From: Gremmenia infestans | Taxonomy: Eukaryota; Ascomycota; Leotiomycetes; Helotiales; Hamatocanthoscyphaceae | NCBI GenBank assembly: GCA_032629725.1 | Contig: JAFEVB010000002.1 | Location: 1,736,001 to 1,800,000, forward strand | DNA length: 64,000 nt | Direction of reading: 5' to 3' | Shown: piece by piece, positions 1-10,616 of the stretch | Position numbering within the stretch: position 1 is the first letter of the stretch | Layout: each line of letters starts with the position of its first letter | Notes under the pieces: model-generated | Databases searched by the model: none | The model's input: the letters and a program-made list of their open reading frames with translations, nothing else | What the model was told of the DNA's origin: nothing | Made by a program: the position numbers and the translations under genes

Positions 1-249
1 CACACAAGTTGTGGACTTCTGTTGGAGCCAAAGATGGAGAGTATTGGGAGAGAGGATTTGCTAACGATCATTTGGGTATCTGTGGAAGAAGCGAATGCGT
101 TGGTACCAGAGCATGCTCGGGTGTCCAGGGACAAACTCGTTGTTGCGACTAATGATAGGCTGTTCGCTAGGGCCAGTAAGGGGACTGTCGTGAGGAAACT
201 GACACTAGCGCTGTATCGAAATGAAATTGAGCAGGCTTACGCAAAGTGA
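1..249 (+). pseudogene. 3' fragment of an NRPS-like adenylation (AMP-binding) domain, cut by the window edge
   Basis: The frame is open from base 1 to a TGA at 247-249 and reads as the last ~80 residues of a fungal adenylate-forming enzyme. Visible cues are LLLEPK near the start, the EEANALVPEHARVSRD stretch, and the C-terminal ARASKGTVVRK motif, which holds the lysine expected in the A10 region of adenylation domains, followed by LALYRNEIEQAYAK. In NRPS-like reductases this is followed by a carrier domain. Here the frame stops at once, or an intron begins at the GTGAGA at 245, and the DNA beyond is AT-rich with no recognisable carrier domain. I read it as the end of a truncated or decayed gene. 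A gene with a distant next exon cannot be excluded. The substrate cannot be predicted. Confidence 0.55.
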
Positions 250-1740
250 GACGTGGAATTAGAGATAGAATCGACGTAGAATCAATTGGTTCTACTTTAA
301 TGAATGAGGTAGCATGAACACTTTAATGCTAAATCAGAAACATACCATGTCCCATCGTGTGCCAAATGTCTTAGAATAAGTGTTGTGCTTTCCCCTTTTC
401 TGCCTCGCTTAAATTCTTGCTGCAAGGTTTAAGGAATGTGCCTTCCTTCGTGTCTGAGAAAGTCTTTCCGCAAAGAAGACAAGGCGGCTTCTGAACTTCT
501 GAAAGATCTTTGAAGTTTTCTATTCAAGAAATCACCACATATTTAAAAGGGGTTCTATATTAGGCCAAGCGGCTATGCCTTTCTGCTAACTTCTTAGTAT
601 ATTATAGCTCTCTATCTTTTATTTTAGTGTAGGCCAGCCTAAAGAGGCTAGTTATATAATTTTTTTTATAATATATTGATCCCTAAGCCTCTAATCACCT
701 CTTGAAATCTTATCTATAGAATATATAGATCTCAAGAATATGCTTATTCCTACCAGAATTACGTAAGAGATATAAGAGATAGCAATTTACTATTAGAAGT
801 AAGAAAGGTTACTATTACTTGATTATTCCTAATTTTTAAACTAATATATAAATAAATAAAACATTCAAGAATAGACAGACGGACAGAGAAAGCTTCTCGA
901 TTTCTGGGCTAGCTGGGTGTTTCTGCTCCCGTCTTTTCGGTCCGGAAAATCCTATCAATACTTGAGCCATAATTGCCCTCACGTTGCAAGCAACTTGTCT
1001 GAGTAAAACATCTCTTGTGAACCAAAAAGAAATTAGATAGCGGTCGCGAATTGCTGAAAGTTCATATGATTGAGTGCTCAGAAACAACCTCAGGATGGAT
1101 TCATAGCTAGCAGCCTACGAATCCATATAAGATCTACTACAATCGTATGATTTCTGTATCCTGTATGATATGATGGAGGGTGGTCAAGTTGATACTAGTA
1201 GTTACGTGTCTGATATCGCAAACAGGTTCAGGGGTTGTGTCGGCTAAGCATTTTCTAATATGCTTCATCGAACTCCACCATATCTTTTTTTACCTGGCGT
1301 TATCGTATTTATGGAAATAACCTTTTGGGTGGCGGAGTATAGGATTTTGAAGACTGTTTACGCAACATATGATGGGCATATAGCAGGGGGGCCTGATCAT
1401 CCCATTTGCGCTTGCACTGTAATCTACCCAAGGTAGGTAGGTATACATTGGAAACAAACTCGTCTAAGATAGAATATCTTAGTCCTCAGCCATCATTGGG
1501 TATCTGGATAGCTCTTCAACCAAATAATTGCATTGAATGTGGTTTTGGACAAGAATAAATCATTTATCCTATACCTAAGGACTAAAAGGGTTCTCGCTAA
1601 TTCTATAGCCGCCTGAATATCACCTTTCTACGTTAAAAAATATCTCCCTAGAAACTTAAATACTAGAATTGGATGATATGTCTGACAATCACTAACACTG
1701 GAGTCTAAAAATACCAAACCCGAGTTTAACTCACGTGGTA
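250..1740. other. AT-rich gene-free stretch, decayed-looking DNA
   Basis: I see no credible coding sequence. The part from about 500 to 850 is strongly AT-rich with many TATA, ATAAT and stop-rich runs, as expected of DNA degraded by C-to-T mutation such as repeat-induced point mutation. The short minus-strand frame at 836-1087 has no family signature. Confidence 0.5.
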
Positions 1741-1742
1741 GG

Positions 1743-1750
1743 TATATAAG
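1743..1750 (+). promoter_or_regulatory. TATA-box candidate for the copper transporter gene
   Basis: The octamer TATATAAG lies about 293 nt upstream of the start codon at 2043. It is followed by pyrimidine-rich DNA typical of fungal 5' leaders. The distance implies a leader of about 260 nt, so the assignment is tentative. Confidence 0.3.
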
Positions 1751-2042
1751 GGGTAAATGTGGGTCTGAGCTTTCTGATAGTCGCTAGCCAATGGTGTGTT
1801 GCTAGGCGGATCTCCCCGCGATTGCCGTCACAGCTGTGTTTGAGCTCATTTGAGAAGGATAAAAAGACACGAGCACTTTCACTGCTGCAATCCCCGAGTA
1901 CGACGAAACCTTTCTTTGACACCTGCCCATACACTCATAGCACTCTCTTATCATACTTCAAAAATAAACTTCCAAGCCCAATCATTCTCGAAATCCAGCC
2001 CTCGAAGCTCTTCGACCTAAACCTCAAGCACCATCACCAAAT

Positions 2043-2764
2043 ATGGACCACGCGCATATGGACCACAGCGCAATGGACCATAGCGGAATGGATCACGGTG
2101 GACACACCATGCCAACAATGTGTAGCATGAACGTAGGTCTCCGTCCCCCTCTGCCTCGATCCGCAAGCTGACAGATGGCTGGCACAGATGCTCTTCACCT
2201 GGGACACCAACAACCTCTGCCTCATCTTCCGCTGGTGGCACGTCCAAACCACACCCGGCCTCATAATCTCCCTCCTCGCCGTCGTCGCCCTAACTGCCGC
2301 CTACGAATTCCTCCGGTCACTGAGTAGAAGATATGAGGCGTTTGCTGCAGAGAAGGCAGAAGAGACACCGAGTAAGCCCTCCCTGCATTTTAGAACGCGT
2401 TTACGTTCTTGGTCATTTATTTGCAATGTCATGAATGCTGAGAACTAACGCCGTGGAGATGAATCTGTTGCTGAGAGAACCCCTTTGGTTTGGTCAGGAC
2501 GCAACCAGGTTGAAGTGAGCCAGAGGGCACATATTATCAAGGCTGCGCTATATGCCATTCAGAACTTTTATGCTTTTATGCTCATGTAAGTTTCACCCCC
2601 TTTGGTTTGCTCGCTGTAGGATGCATCGCTGATGGAGATAATGCAGGTTATTGTTTATGACCTACAACGGCTGGGTAATGCTCTCCGTCGCCGTCGGCGC
2701 ATTCATCGGTTTCTTGCTGTTTGGAAACAACACAAGCTCTACAAAGGACGGGGCGTGTCATTAA
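2043..2764 (+). CDS. Ctr-family copper transporter
   Basis: High-affinity Cu(I) uptake or vacuolar copper-export channel of the Ctr family, a small membrane protein that acts as a trimer. Four exons join in phase: 2043-2132, 2188-2371, 2459-2585 and 2647-2764, giving 172 aa. The N-terminus carries four MDH-type repeats, that is Met/His copper-binding motifs, then MPTMCSMN. A first membrane segment lies at about residues 54-72, after the FRWWHV stretch. The C-terminal part has the family signatures MLLFM (MxxxM) and GAFIG (GxxxG) in the last helices. The protein ends CH after a short tail. The length fits fungal CtrA2/CtrC-like members. Plasma membrane and vacuole cannot be told apart from sequence alone. 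Confidence 0.9.
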
Positions 2765-3337
2765 TTGGCATGCCAATTTGTTGCGAAATGATGCACATAT
2801 AAATTAAGCATATGAGCGATGGAATGAAGAGATGATGTGGATACCTTATGCCATGATACTTTAACGACCCCAACAAATATCGCACATGCGACTGAAATCC
2901 AAGAGACCTTTCTATTTGTTCCATCTCGGCTCTTTTACTGCGTATGTTACGGAAATAGGTGTGTTTCACGTTGTTTCAAATCGGCCGTATTGCGGCCCTA
3001 CGCCCCAGTGTATTGTCTGCAGGCTGAGATTGGAGGCCGACTACGTCAGAGGTACGACGTGCAACAAAAGTTTCGAGTGAGCCTAAGGAAACAAATTATT
3101 GTACCTGTCATTTTGTGGTTCTGGTGCGTTTGCCTAATGGTGCGGCGGTTTTATGCTGTCACGGTGACAAGTGGTACACTGAGATACCCACAAGCAAGCG
3201 CTGGACGACCAGATTCTGTTACAAACTTGAAAGACCGAAGATTGGGTATCATGGGAAGCTCATTAATCTTCTTTGAGGGAAAGCTCAACAACCACGTCAA
3301 ACCCCCAAATACTCCTATTTTCAGCCATATCCCTCCC
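2765..3337. other. Intergenic stretch between convergent genes
   Basis: This is the 3' flank shared by the copper transporter (+) and the uncharacterised gene (-). Open frames here are short or proline-rich shadows of the minus-strand gene. I see no domain or RNA gene. Confidence 0.5.
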
Positions 3338-4290
3338 TCATGCTTTCTCACCCACCATTCCACTCATATCCTTCCTAGCCCTCTCCAACATCTTCTGCAA
3401 CCCCGGATTGTCTTTTTTCCCCTTCGTCACGCTCCCAAGCCACCCATCCTCCAAACACCACATCCCCGCAAACGCCACACTCATCCCCTCGCTAATCTTC
3501 CTCATTACCCCCAACCCCCCCTCAAACCCCAGCTTCTCATCCGCCTTGTCTAGAAAAACCTTCATACTCTCCACATCAATATACTTGATAATCCCACAAA
3601 AGCTCCTCTGGTCCAACGACCACCCGCCGCACGTTCCGCTGGATACAACACCTCCTTCGCTTTTCAAAGCCAGGTGCGAGAATTGATCCCATGCCCTTTG
3701 CCAGTCAGAGGTGGGGTTGGCTTGAGTAGGTGAGGGTGCGGGGAAGGAGAAGGTCAGGATGCAAGAGACGATAGATCCATATGAAGATTTCGTGAATGCA
3801 TTGCGACGGTCATTTTCCCAATTCGGGAAGGCGTAAGAGCTGGTCTTGATAGGCTCGTCCGCGAGAGCTGTCCATGATTCCTGGAGGGCTTGGTACTGTG
3901 GGGATTGTGAGAATTTGGTATGGAAGTCCTTGGTTTTCCAATCTTTGGGTGAGTCTTAGTTAAGTGAATGCTGAATTTGATTTGAGATGATGTGAATGGA
4001 AGGAAGGGGTTAGTGATGTAGTATATAGATAGGTACATACCAATTACCAGCTTCACCACACTTGGTACATCGAACAAACGACCCCACCATACCGACCCCG
4101 TGCCCTCATTCTCTAAATACGTGCGAATGGTATGGGCCCAGATTTCTCCCTCCTCTGTGCTAATACCATCTTCTAGGTTCTTTTCTACGGGTATATGGAA
4201 CGTCTTGATTTCCGTAAAGGCGTATTCTTGTGCTTTTTGCTGGGGCTGTCCCGTTGCCGTGCAGGGGGTGACAGGGGCGCCGCCGAACAT
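3338..4290 (-). CDS. Uncharacterised fungal protein, possible dimeric alpha/beta-barrel (ABM-like) fold
   Basis: Two exons, 4290-4041 and 3942-3338, join in phase to 284 aa across a 98-nt intron with a GTATGT donor. The chosen start reads MFGGAPVTPCT. An upstream in-frame ATG at 4371 would add a proline-rich stretch (MLKKIAPPPPPAPFPYYK) that looks like untranslated leader. The first part (about residues 25-85) contains FTEIKTFHIPVEKN and VWWGRLFDVPSVVKLVIGDW. The second (about residues 160-250) has a similar pattern with CGGWSLD and FCGIIKYIDVESMKVFL. This twofold, tryptophan-rich layout resembles antibiotic-biosynthesis-monooxygenase-like barrel proteins, but no catalytic residues are recognisable. 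No signal peptide is seen. The fold call is inference; the gene model itself is good. Confidence 0.7.
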
Positions 4291-4841
4291 GGTGGTTGTG
4301 CTTGCTTGCGGGGTATTTTTATAGTACGGAAATGGTGCTGGAGGAGGGGGGGGGGCTATTTTTTTTAGCATGGGGTTCAGGTTGAAAGGAGATGGATGAT
4401 AATGATGAATGGCAAGAAATCTAGTCGCATGTGACGTGTTGTGCTGGGGTGAGAGGCGCATTCAAGCTGACGCTTCGTCATTCCGGGGTGAAGGATTCAG
4501 GACCAACGATATTGTTATCTAATATCGTTGAATTAGACTAGATAAATCTCCTTAGGGAGCATACAAATTTATGTTGCTTATGCTAATTATTATGGGAATT
4601 AATTACGAGCAGGTGATAACATTGCAAGTTGGGTAATCCAACATTTTAGTTACCAAATAGGTCTTGTCAGTCAGAGGGTGAGTAAAGCTGACTCGGAAAC
4701 ACATAAAACACCTGGTGCACGAAGTGAGGGAGTAACAAACCACCAAGGATGTAAGTAGTAGTTGAGAACTGGAATATTTGGCTTTAGTGCAAAGCATCAA
4801 GTGCGGCACCCTATAATGGCTAAAGACTCCCTCTGAGCCCA
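4291..4841. other. Intergenic stretch between two minus-strand genes
   Basis: It holds the 5' flank of the 3338-4290 gene and the 3' flank of the F-box gene. A guanine run lies at about 4340-4354, and a perfect hairpin at 4504-4530 is listed separately. No coding sequence is supported. Confidence 0.5.
4504..4530. repeat. Perfect 10-bp inverted repeat with 7-nt loop
   Basis: CAACGATATT (4504-4513) is followed by GTTATCT and the exact reverse complement AATATCGTTG (4521-4530). It sits in AT-rich DNA upstream of the 4290 start. It could be a cruciform, a protein-binding palindrome or debris of a small transposon. Nothing here decides between them. Confidence 0.6.
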
Positions 4842-5793
4842 TCACATATTAAATTCCCCATCTGAAGCATCGTCCGCGAAAGACTCCTGCTCAACCCTCT
4901 CAGGAATCTGCCTTTGCGGGCTGCATGACATACCCTCCAAGTCACTTTCCCAGTGATCCCATAAAACAATGAAATCCATATATCCTCCAATTTCTTTGCC
5001 CCCACCGGACCAAGGAAAATCCGGCTCGAAATCCGGTCCCCAAATCCGCTGGCAAGTTTGCTCGATGTCCTTCCAGATAACTTTTTCTAAATCAAAGCGC
5101 GACGGATGCCGATATCTGGAGCGGGGGAGGGAAGGCTTTGGGAGGGGTTCTTCGCTCACCATGCTCTGGGTCAGTTTCGTCATCTCGTAGAGTCGGTAGA
5201 GATCCTTGAGTCTTATACTAGCAAGTTTCGCTGGCCAGCCGCTGGGTTCAAGCTTCATCAACCCCCATACTTGGTAATAGCCGCGTATAAAGCGCGCACG
5301 TTCCGTTGGTGTCAGGTGCGGTGGGTGTCTGATTGCTCCTGGTCCGTAAGACTCTGGAACGGGATAGCCACCACCTGTTGACTCGTTAGATACCCACTGA
5401 CTGCAAGTCGCTGATTATTCCAAAGGACGTACATTTGACTTTGGAGACGACGTCTTCTTCGAATTGCGCAACCGCTCTCTCTATCTTACGGGCGTTCCGT
5501 ACCATGGAAAAGACGTCGTGGACAGAGAGCGGCTCCCCGACCGCGGGGCCTCCTTGATCTCCCAGGAAGGCGCGTCCATACTTGATGCATGAGATGCTTC
5601 GCGGTGCAACTTTGTTATATATCGTATTTGTATTCTCTGACCAGATCTGTCTGAATCGATGAGAGGTTTGCGCTAAAGCATACACGTCCGACAGGAGAGG
5701 AAGTTGGAGAAATAGTTTCGTGATTAGCTCTTCTGGCAGCGATAGCAAAGCATCACGATTTTTTGAGATTTCTGTAATTGACGGAGAAGTCAT
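4842..5793 (-). CDS. F-box domain protein
   Basis: Two exons, 5793-5433 and 5374-4842, join in phase (57-nt intron, GTACGT donor, CAG acceptor) to 297 aa. The N-terminus at about residues 15-55 is an F-box: LLSLPEELITKLFLQLPLLS followed by VYALAQTSHRFRQIW. F-box proteins link substrates to SCF ubiquitin ligases through Skp1. The rest is typical of the large fungal F-box group: helical, with a YRLYEMTKL stretch and an acidic tail ending DGEFNM. No leucine-rich or WD repeats are seen, so the substrate is unknown. The start is the first ATG of the frame. Confidence 0.8.
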
Positions 5794-7147
5794 GATACTG
5801 GTAGGCGTGAGTGTTATGCACGTTTAGAGTGGAAGGCCTCCAAGTGGTATAACATAGAATCGTTAGGTCCGAACATGGTGGGAAAAGCTCACGGTATTAA
5901 TAGTGATCGCTAATTGTGACATTCACAGACCCCGAGTCAATTTGATGCTGTACTAGCGAAATGCGCTGCATCATGGTACCTTTTGCTACCGTAGTCATTG
6001 CAAAGACCAAAGGATTTTATTATAACCAGACTTGATTTATTCCCGTGAATGATTTGAGTTTTACTATATAAATGATTACCTTCACCTGATTTTTAAGCCC
6101 ATTAACCCTTTTAGTCTTTTCCGTATCCTGGTACTTCGGATTCGGATCCCCTCCCGCCTTCGCGTATATCGGATCTCTTCTCCCTCTTGGCAAATAGGAA
6201 TGATCTAAATATAGAGCTGAAGACATAAATCAACCTAGACGATCAAATCCTCTCGCAAATCCTTATGTTTAATATCAAGCTGCTGTCTACTAAATTCTCC
6301 TTATATTCGTAAATTAATTATGGCTTTCCAGGATCTACAGTATACTTAGTAGTCTTCCTTTACTAACCAAAGCAGAACACATGACAAAGCAGAACACATG
6401 ACTAAGCTAGACCATAGAGTATATAGCTGGATTTTGACAGTAGGCGTAGCTGAAACCAAAGTGGATTAAGTAGAGAGCTTGGAACTTGGATCACGCCAAG
6501 AGTTCCAATTGCACTGCCTATTCTATTTGAATCAGTATCTTGACGAGTATAGTATACGATTAGGAGCTAGTCCAGGTACAAGCTCGAGAGTTTATTACTG
6601 TAGTGAGGATATACCTTAACATAGCATGCTTGTCGTTCAGGCTGCCAATCAAGAGCCGTAGCCGTATCATACTAATACTTATGCGATGCAATTATTCGAA
6701 GGATTATACGGCAGAAGCCAGTCAATTGGGCCACCGGGCTGACTTATTTAAGGTCAAGTTTTGAAACATGAAACTATACGAAGTAAGCGAGGTAAGGTAC
6801 CTACTAAGACAGCCCAGTGCGGTGGCTCGGGCGGATGCAGCTGGGGTTGTGGCACAGCGGGAGGCTTAAAAATAGAGGCTTCAATTTGATGATGGGTGAC
6901 AGGACCCACATACTCGAGTATACCGCATCTACTTCGTAACTTCTCTATCAGTACTGTACTGAATACTGCCGGCAGCTCGTTCATTCCTTCAGGATTGAGC
7001 TTTCTCATTAGATGCAAAAAAAAATAACCATGGTCTGTTCACCGAACCATGGCGGAGGCCTGTGATTCATGCCCGCAATAATTTTACTACCTCGATTTCT
7101 TTCTCGTAGTTCTAGAACTCGTTTTCAACCGTGTCGCTATATGTATG
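5794..7147. other. Gene-free stretch, partly AT-rich
   Basis: No convincing coding sequence. The stretch from about 6000 to 6600 is AT-rich and contains a 17-bp tandem duplication (6369-6402). A minus-strand frame at 6754-7017 (87 aa, proline-rich end) has no family signature and no support as a gene. Confidence 0.45.
6369..6402. repeat. 17-bp tandem duplication
   Basis: The unit AAAGCAGAACACATGAC occurs twice, back to back and without mismatch, at 6369-6385 and 6386-6402. It lies in non-coding DNA and looks like a simple replication-slippage duplication. Confidence 0.8.
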
Positions 7148-7155
7148 TATATAAG
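7148..7155 (+). promoter_or_regulatory. TATA-box candidate for the secreted-protein gene
   Basis: TATATAAG lies 108 nt upstream of the ATG at 7256, a plausible spacing for a fungal TATA element with a leader of about 70 nt. Confidence 0.45.
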
Positions 7156-7255
7156 TCCCTTCGCTGTTCCAACTTTCTAGAGCCCATCAGCTCATCTCGT
7201 GCCTACCTCATTCGATTGTTTTGATTTTCACTCCAACGCTCCTTTGGATCTCAAT

Positions 7256-10145
7256 ATGCACTTCTTTGTCTCTCCGAAGCAATGTCTTATACTTCTCCCA
7301 TTTTTACTGTCTCTACCGATTGATACCCTGGCTTTCAAGTATGATAGAAGGGCTATAGGATCTTGTGCTGACGATGAAACTGGAGAGGAGGCGTCAACTT
7401 TGGATGCCCCGACCAGTAAACAAGCAGCTGGTTTAGGTGTCGAGTTTGAAACTGCACAGATCCGCTTGGGGAGCGCATCGGGTGATTGTAGTCCAGCGGA
7501 CACAACTGCTTCGAAGGGAAAAGTTATCGGTGGCCGGCAAGGCACGAATTGGCAACTTACTACAGACGTGTTGGAAAGGAACATTCTTGACGCGGAATAT
7601 ATCTTGAACGGGAAAACTATCTTAATTGGCAGTGGAGATGCCGCGAAAGCAGCGGCGGATGTTGTGGCTGACCTGGTAAGTCTGAGAATAGGAGTCCTCT
7701 TGCAAACTTTCTAATAGTCTTGCTTTCAGGCAAAATGGGACCCATCAGAAGAAATGAATCCCAATTCAGTCAATATCGACGGTGCCATGTGCAATCCATG
7801 GATGATTACTGACCCAGAAGAAGCTGGTGGCTCTGGCAATTTTCTTTGGGGCCCGCAAGTCACAGCAGCGTTACCTCTAGAGGCAATCAGTGATTTGTTT
7901 GCCAAAAATGCGGCTAACCAAGTCCATGCTCTGCTACCTAAACTTAACGGCCAAGGCAAACGGGGCAGAGTATCCCAGCAGATGGTATATGTTACCAAGG
8001 AATTCTTCCAGAGCAGCCCAAACGGAATTACTTCATCTGCTGTGAAGGATGATGTTCTCGGCTTCTTCTCACTCATCATGTCTTACGCGAAAGCAGCTAG
8101 ATATGAAGACGAAGGCCAGAGCCCAAAAATGCTTACAACAATCATGCCTCGAACCGACTTCACAACTATTTTTGCTCAAGTCAAGACTGCTGTTCCTGGC
8201 ACGTTATATGACATTGTGAAGGTTCTCGCTTGTTACAAGACTTCTGGTACTACTGTTGCGTAAGTTATCGAGTCATTTATGATCAAGTAGCTGGGCTTAT
8301 TGGTTCTTTCTTATAGGATAGATACAGATTACTGCGGCGGCACCGTTGAAGCACCCATCACGGGAACTAAGATGGACGACCAAACTTTTACTCTCACCTA
8401 TACGGAGACAGAATCCCTTAAAGTTTCAGACTGGATCAAAAGCATTGAGAGTGGCACATTTCCTGATGCCCTCACAACGCTCGACGATAAGATTCTCAGA
8501 GGTCAACTTGGCGCCCTTAGGGGTACATTAGAAAATCTATATGGAACTAGCACCCGGGCTGTCCCTCTTTTCGAGTTCAGAAACCTCCAGAACGCCAAGT
8601 CAGGGGACTTCGTCACCCGCGTCAACAGTTACGAGCAAGCCATCATGGATTATCACAAGGCACATCTGAACGTCCCTCGAGAAATCACCAAGACATTCAC
8701 AAAATACCGGTATATCAAAAGAGATTCAAATAGTACAGCTTCAGCTTGCGAATTCCCCGTATTAGCCGACGACACTTCATCAGCACATCTTACCACTGTG
8801 TCTAAGAATACTTCGACGATACATTCTTTTGCCACGAGTGTGTCTAAGAGTAATTCGACGGCACATCCTACCACGACTATGCTTAAGAAAACCTCGACGA
8901 CACCACCTGCCACCACGAGTAAAGCTAACATTCCAACTTGCTATCTTCAAGGACTGGATCCAGATGATGGCATTAACACCCAAGGATGTGTGTGCGACTC
9001 GACGACACTTCCTCTAATCACCAACACAGCCTTCACCGTCATAGATGAGAGTTGTTCATACACAGCTATGCCTAGCTCTAGCGTCGCGAATCCTATCACT
9101 ATCGAAACGGAACACTACACGGTCAATTGCCAAGCATGCACACTTATTGGCGGCATAAATGAAGCTCCTACATGCACATCAGTTAAAGGATGGTAAGATA
9201 CCGCTTTTTGCACTTCATTGCTTTGGCATGTTTCTAGCTTCCTTGGAAATGCCTCGGAGCTTTCATCGGATTCTCACATATCTTACCTGTTAATCTTGTA
9301 CTTTCCTCTACATTACCTTGAATAAACAAAGCTAACCCACCTTTCTTTACAGTACAACCACAGCCGCGGCCTCAGCTACTCCAACCTTCGCAGTCTTCCT
9401 CTCCAACAACTCTCTCCCCATTGGCGACGAAGGCGATGCGAATTCCGGCGCGGACATGCGCGATGCCGTATACAGCAAGCTGAGAGCGCTCTGCCCTGAC
9501 AGTGCCAGCTCCTGCGATTCCAAAACAACAGCGGACATTGACGAGATCCCCACCGTCGTCGACGGCGGAGTTGCATACGAGAAGCTCAGCTTCACGATCC
9601 AGGACAGCTCGTATGGCAGCACGCAAGAACGCGACCAGATGCTCGCAGCAGCCGTCGCCACATGGCAGCAGGCCACGAGCAAATCATGCCAGGTAGTAGA
9701 GTTCAAAGACGAGCCTGATCAGACGATCTCAGGGTGTGGCAAGAGCCCCGTGAAACGCAGTCTTCCATCACGTCTGGAGCTGGCACAGCGGAATGAGAGT
9801 CAAGCCTTACTCGCTGCGAGAGCCCCGAGGATCGAGGAGCGCATCTGCGATGAGTGTAGTCCGGCGGTGGAGGAGTGCACTTACCATGCCACCATATGTG
9901 CCGGCCCTGACCATATCAATCCGGTGCTGGCCGGAAAGAACGGCGCGTATAGTAACCACATGAACATCCAACTTAGTTGGAAGTTGGATGGCGATAGTGC
10001 CTTTGATACATTTCTCTGCGAGGTAATTATCGATGGCCTGAGTGCTGAAGCTATGGCACTCGCTCCGGAACTAGCAGGCCCGGAGATTTTTGAAGAGGTT
10101 GAGTTCCAGAGTCTTTGCGCCGACGAGGAACAGGAAGGGACTTGA
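7256..10145 (+). CDS. Large secreted protein of unknown function with a Ser/Thr-rich repeat linker
   Basis: Four exons (7256-7675, 7730-8259, 8317-9192, 9353-10145) join in phase to 872 aa. The first ATG of the frame opens a signal peptide: MHFFVSPK, then a leucine-rich core ending near SLPIDTLA. The N-terminal half (about residues 75-480) looks globular, with cysteines near CNPWM and DTDYCGGT. A Ser/Thr/Lys-rich linker of degenerate repeats of the TVSKNTSTIHS type (about residues 480-525) leads to a second cysteine-containing half, with CYLQGLDPDDGINTQGCVC and later ICDECSP and CTYHATICAGP. I recognise no catalytic motif. It resembles the multi-domain extracellular proteins common in plant-associated fungi, but I cannot name the family. 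No membrane anchor is obvious at the C-terminus. Confidence 0.8.
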
Positions 10146-10616
10146 GGGATAGAAGGGCAAAATGATAAAAGCACGGCGCTGATGTAGGGAGCGTTTTGAG
10201 CTCATGTATTCTAGCATATTAGGGAGGCTGGTTGAAAAATATTCGGATGTTTGTCATGTATAAAGTACATTTGCATAATTTAGGAGTTGATCGAGGCGCA
10301 ATGTTAGCGGTTAGGACCCGCTCTGGTGTGTCATGGTACGGCAATATTGCATATGATAGAGCATGTCTTGGAAATAGAACTATGTATATACACCCTCCGA
10401 ATATTATCTCTCAATTTTCATTCGCATTTTTGGACAGCATAATTGGTTCAATTGACCAAAGCAGCGAGAGAGAGAATACTCTAGATTCAAAGGTTCGAAG
10501 AGAACTAATGGCATTATTAAATGACTTTTGGCTCCCAAAGATACATTATCTCGTATTTCATGATGCATTCCAATATACTCATTGAAGAAAAATTACCGGC
10601 CCTCACTTCCAGCCTT
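10146..10616. other. Intergenic stretch between convergent genes
   Basis: This is the 3' flank of the secreted-protein gene (+) and of DPP5 (-). A plus-strand frame at 10232-10585 (117 aa) has no signature and lies in AT-rich DNA, so I do not call it. Confidence 0.5.

Noticed and set aside
6754..7017. 87-aa minus-strand frame upstream of the secreted-protein gene
   Set aside because: Only a proline-rich end is notable. The position near a promoter and the lack of homology cues make it unlikely to be a gene.
10232..10585. 117-aa plus-strand frame between the secreted protein and DPP5
   Set aside because: Lies in the 3' flanks of convergent genes, with no motif.
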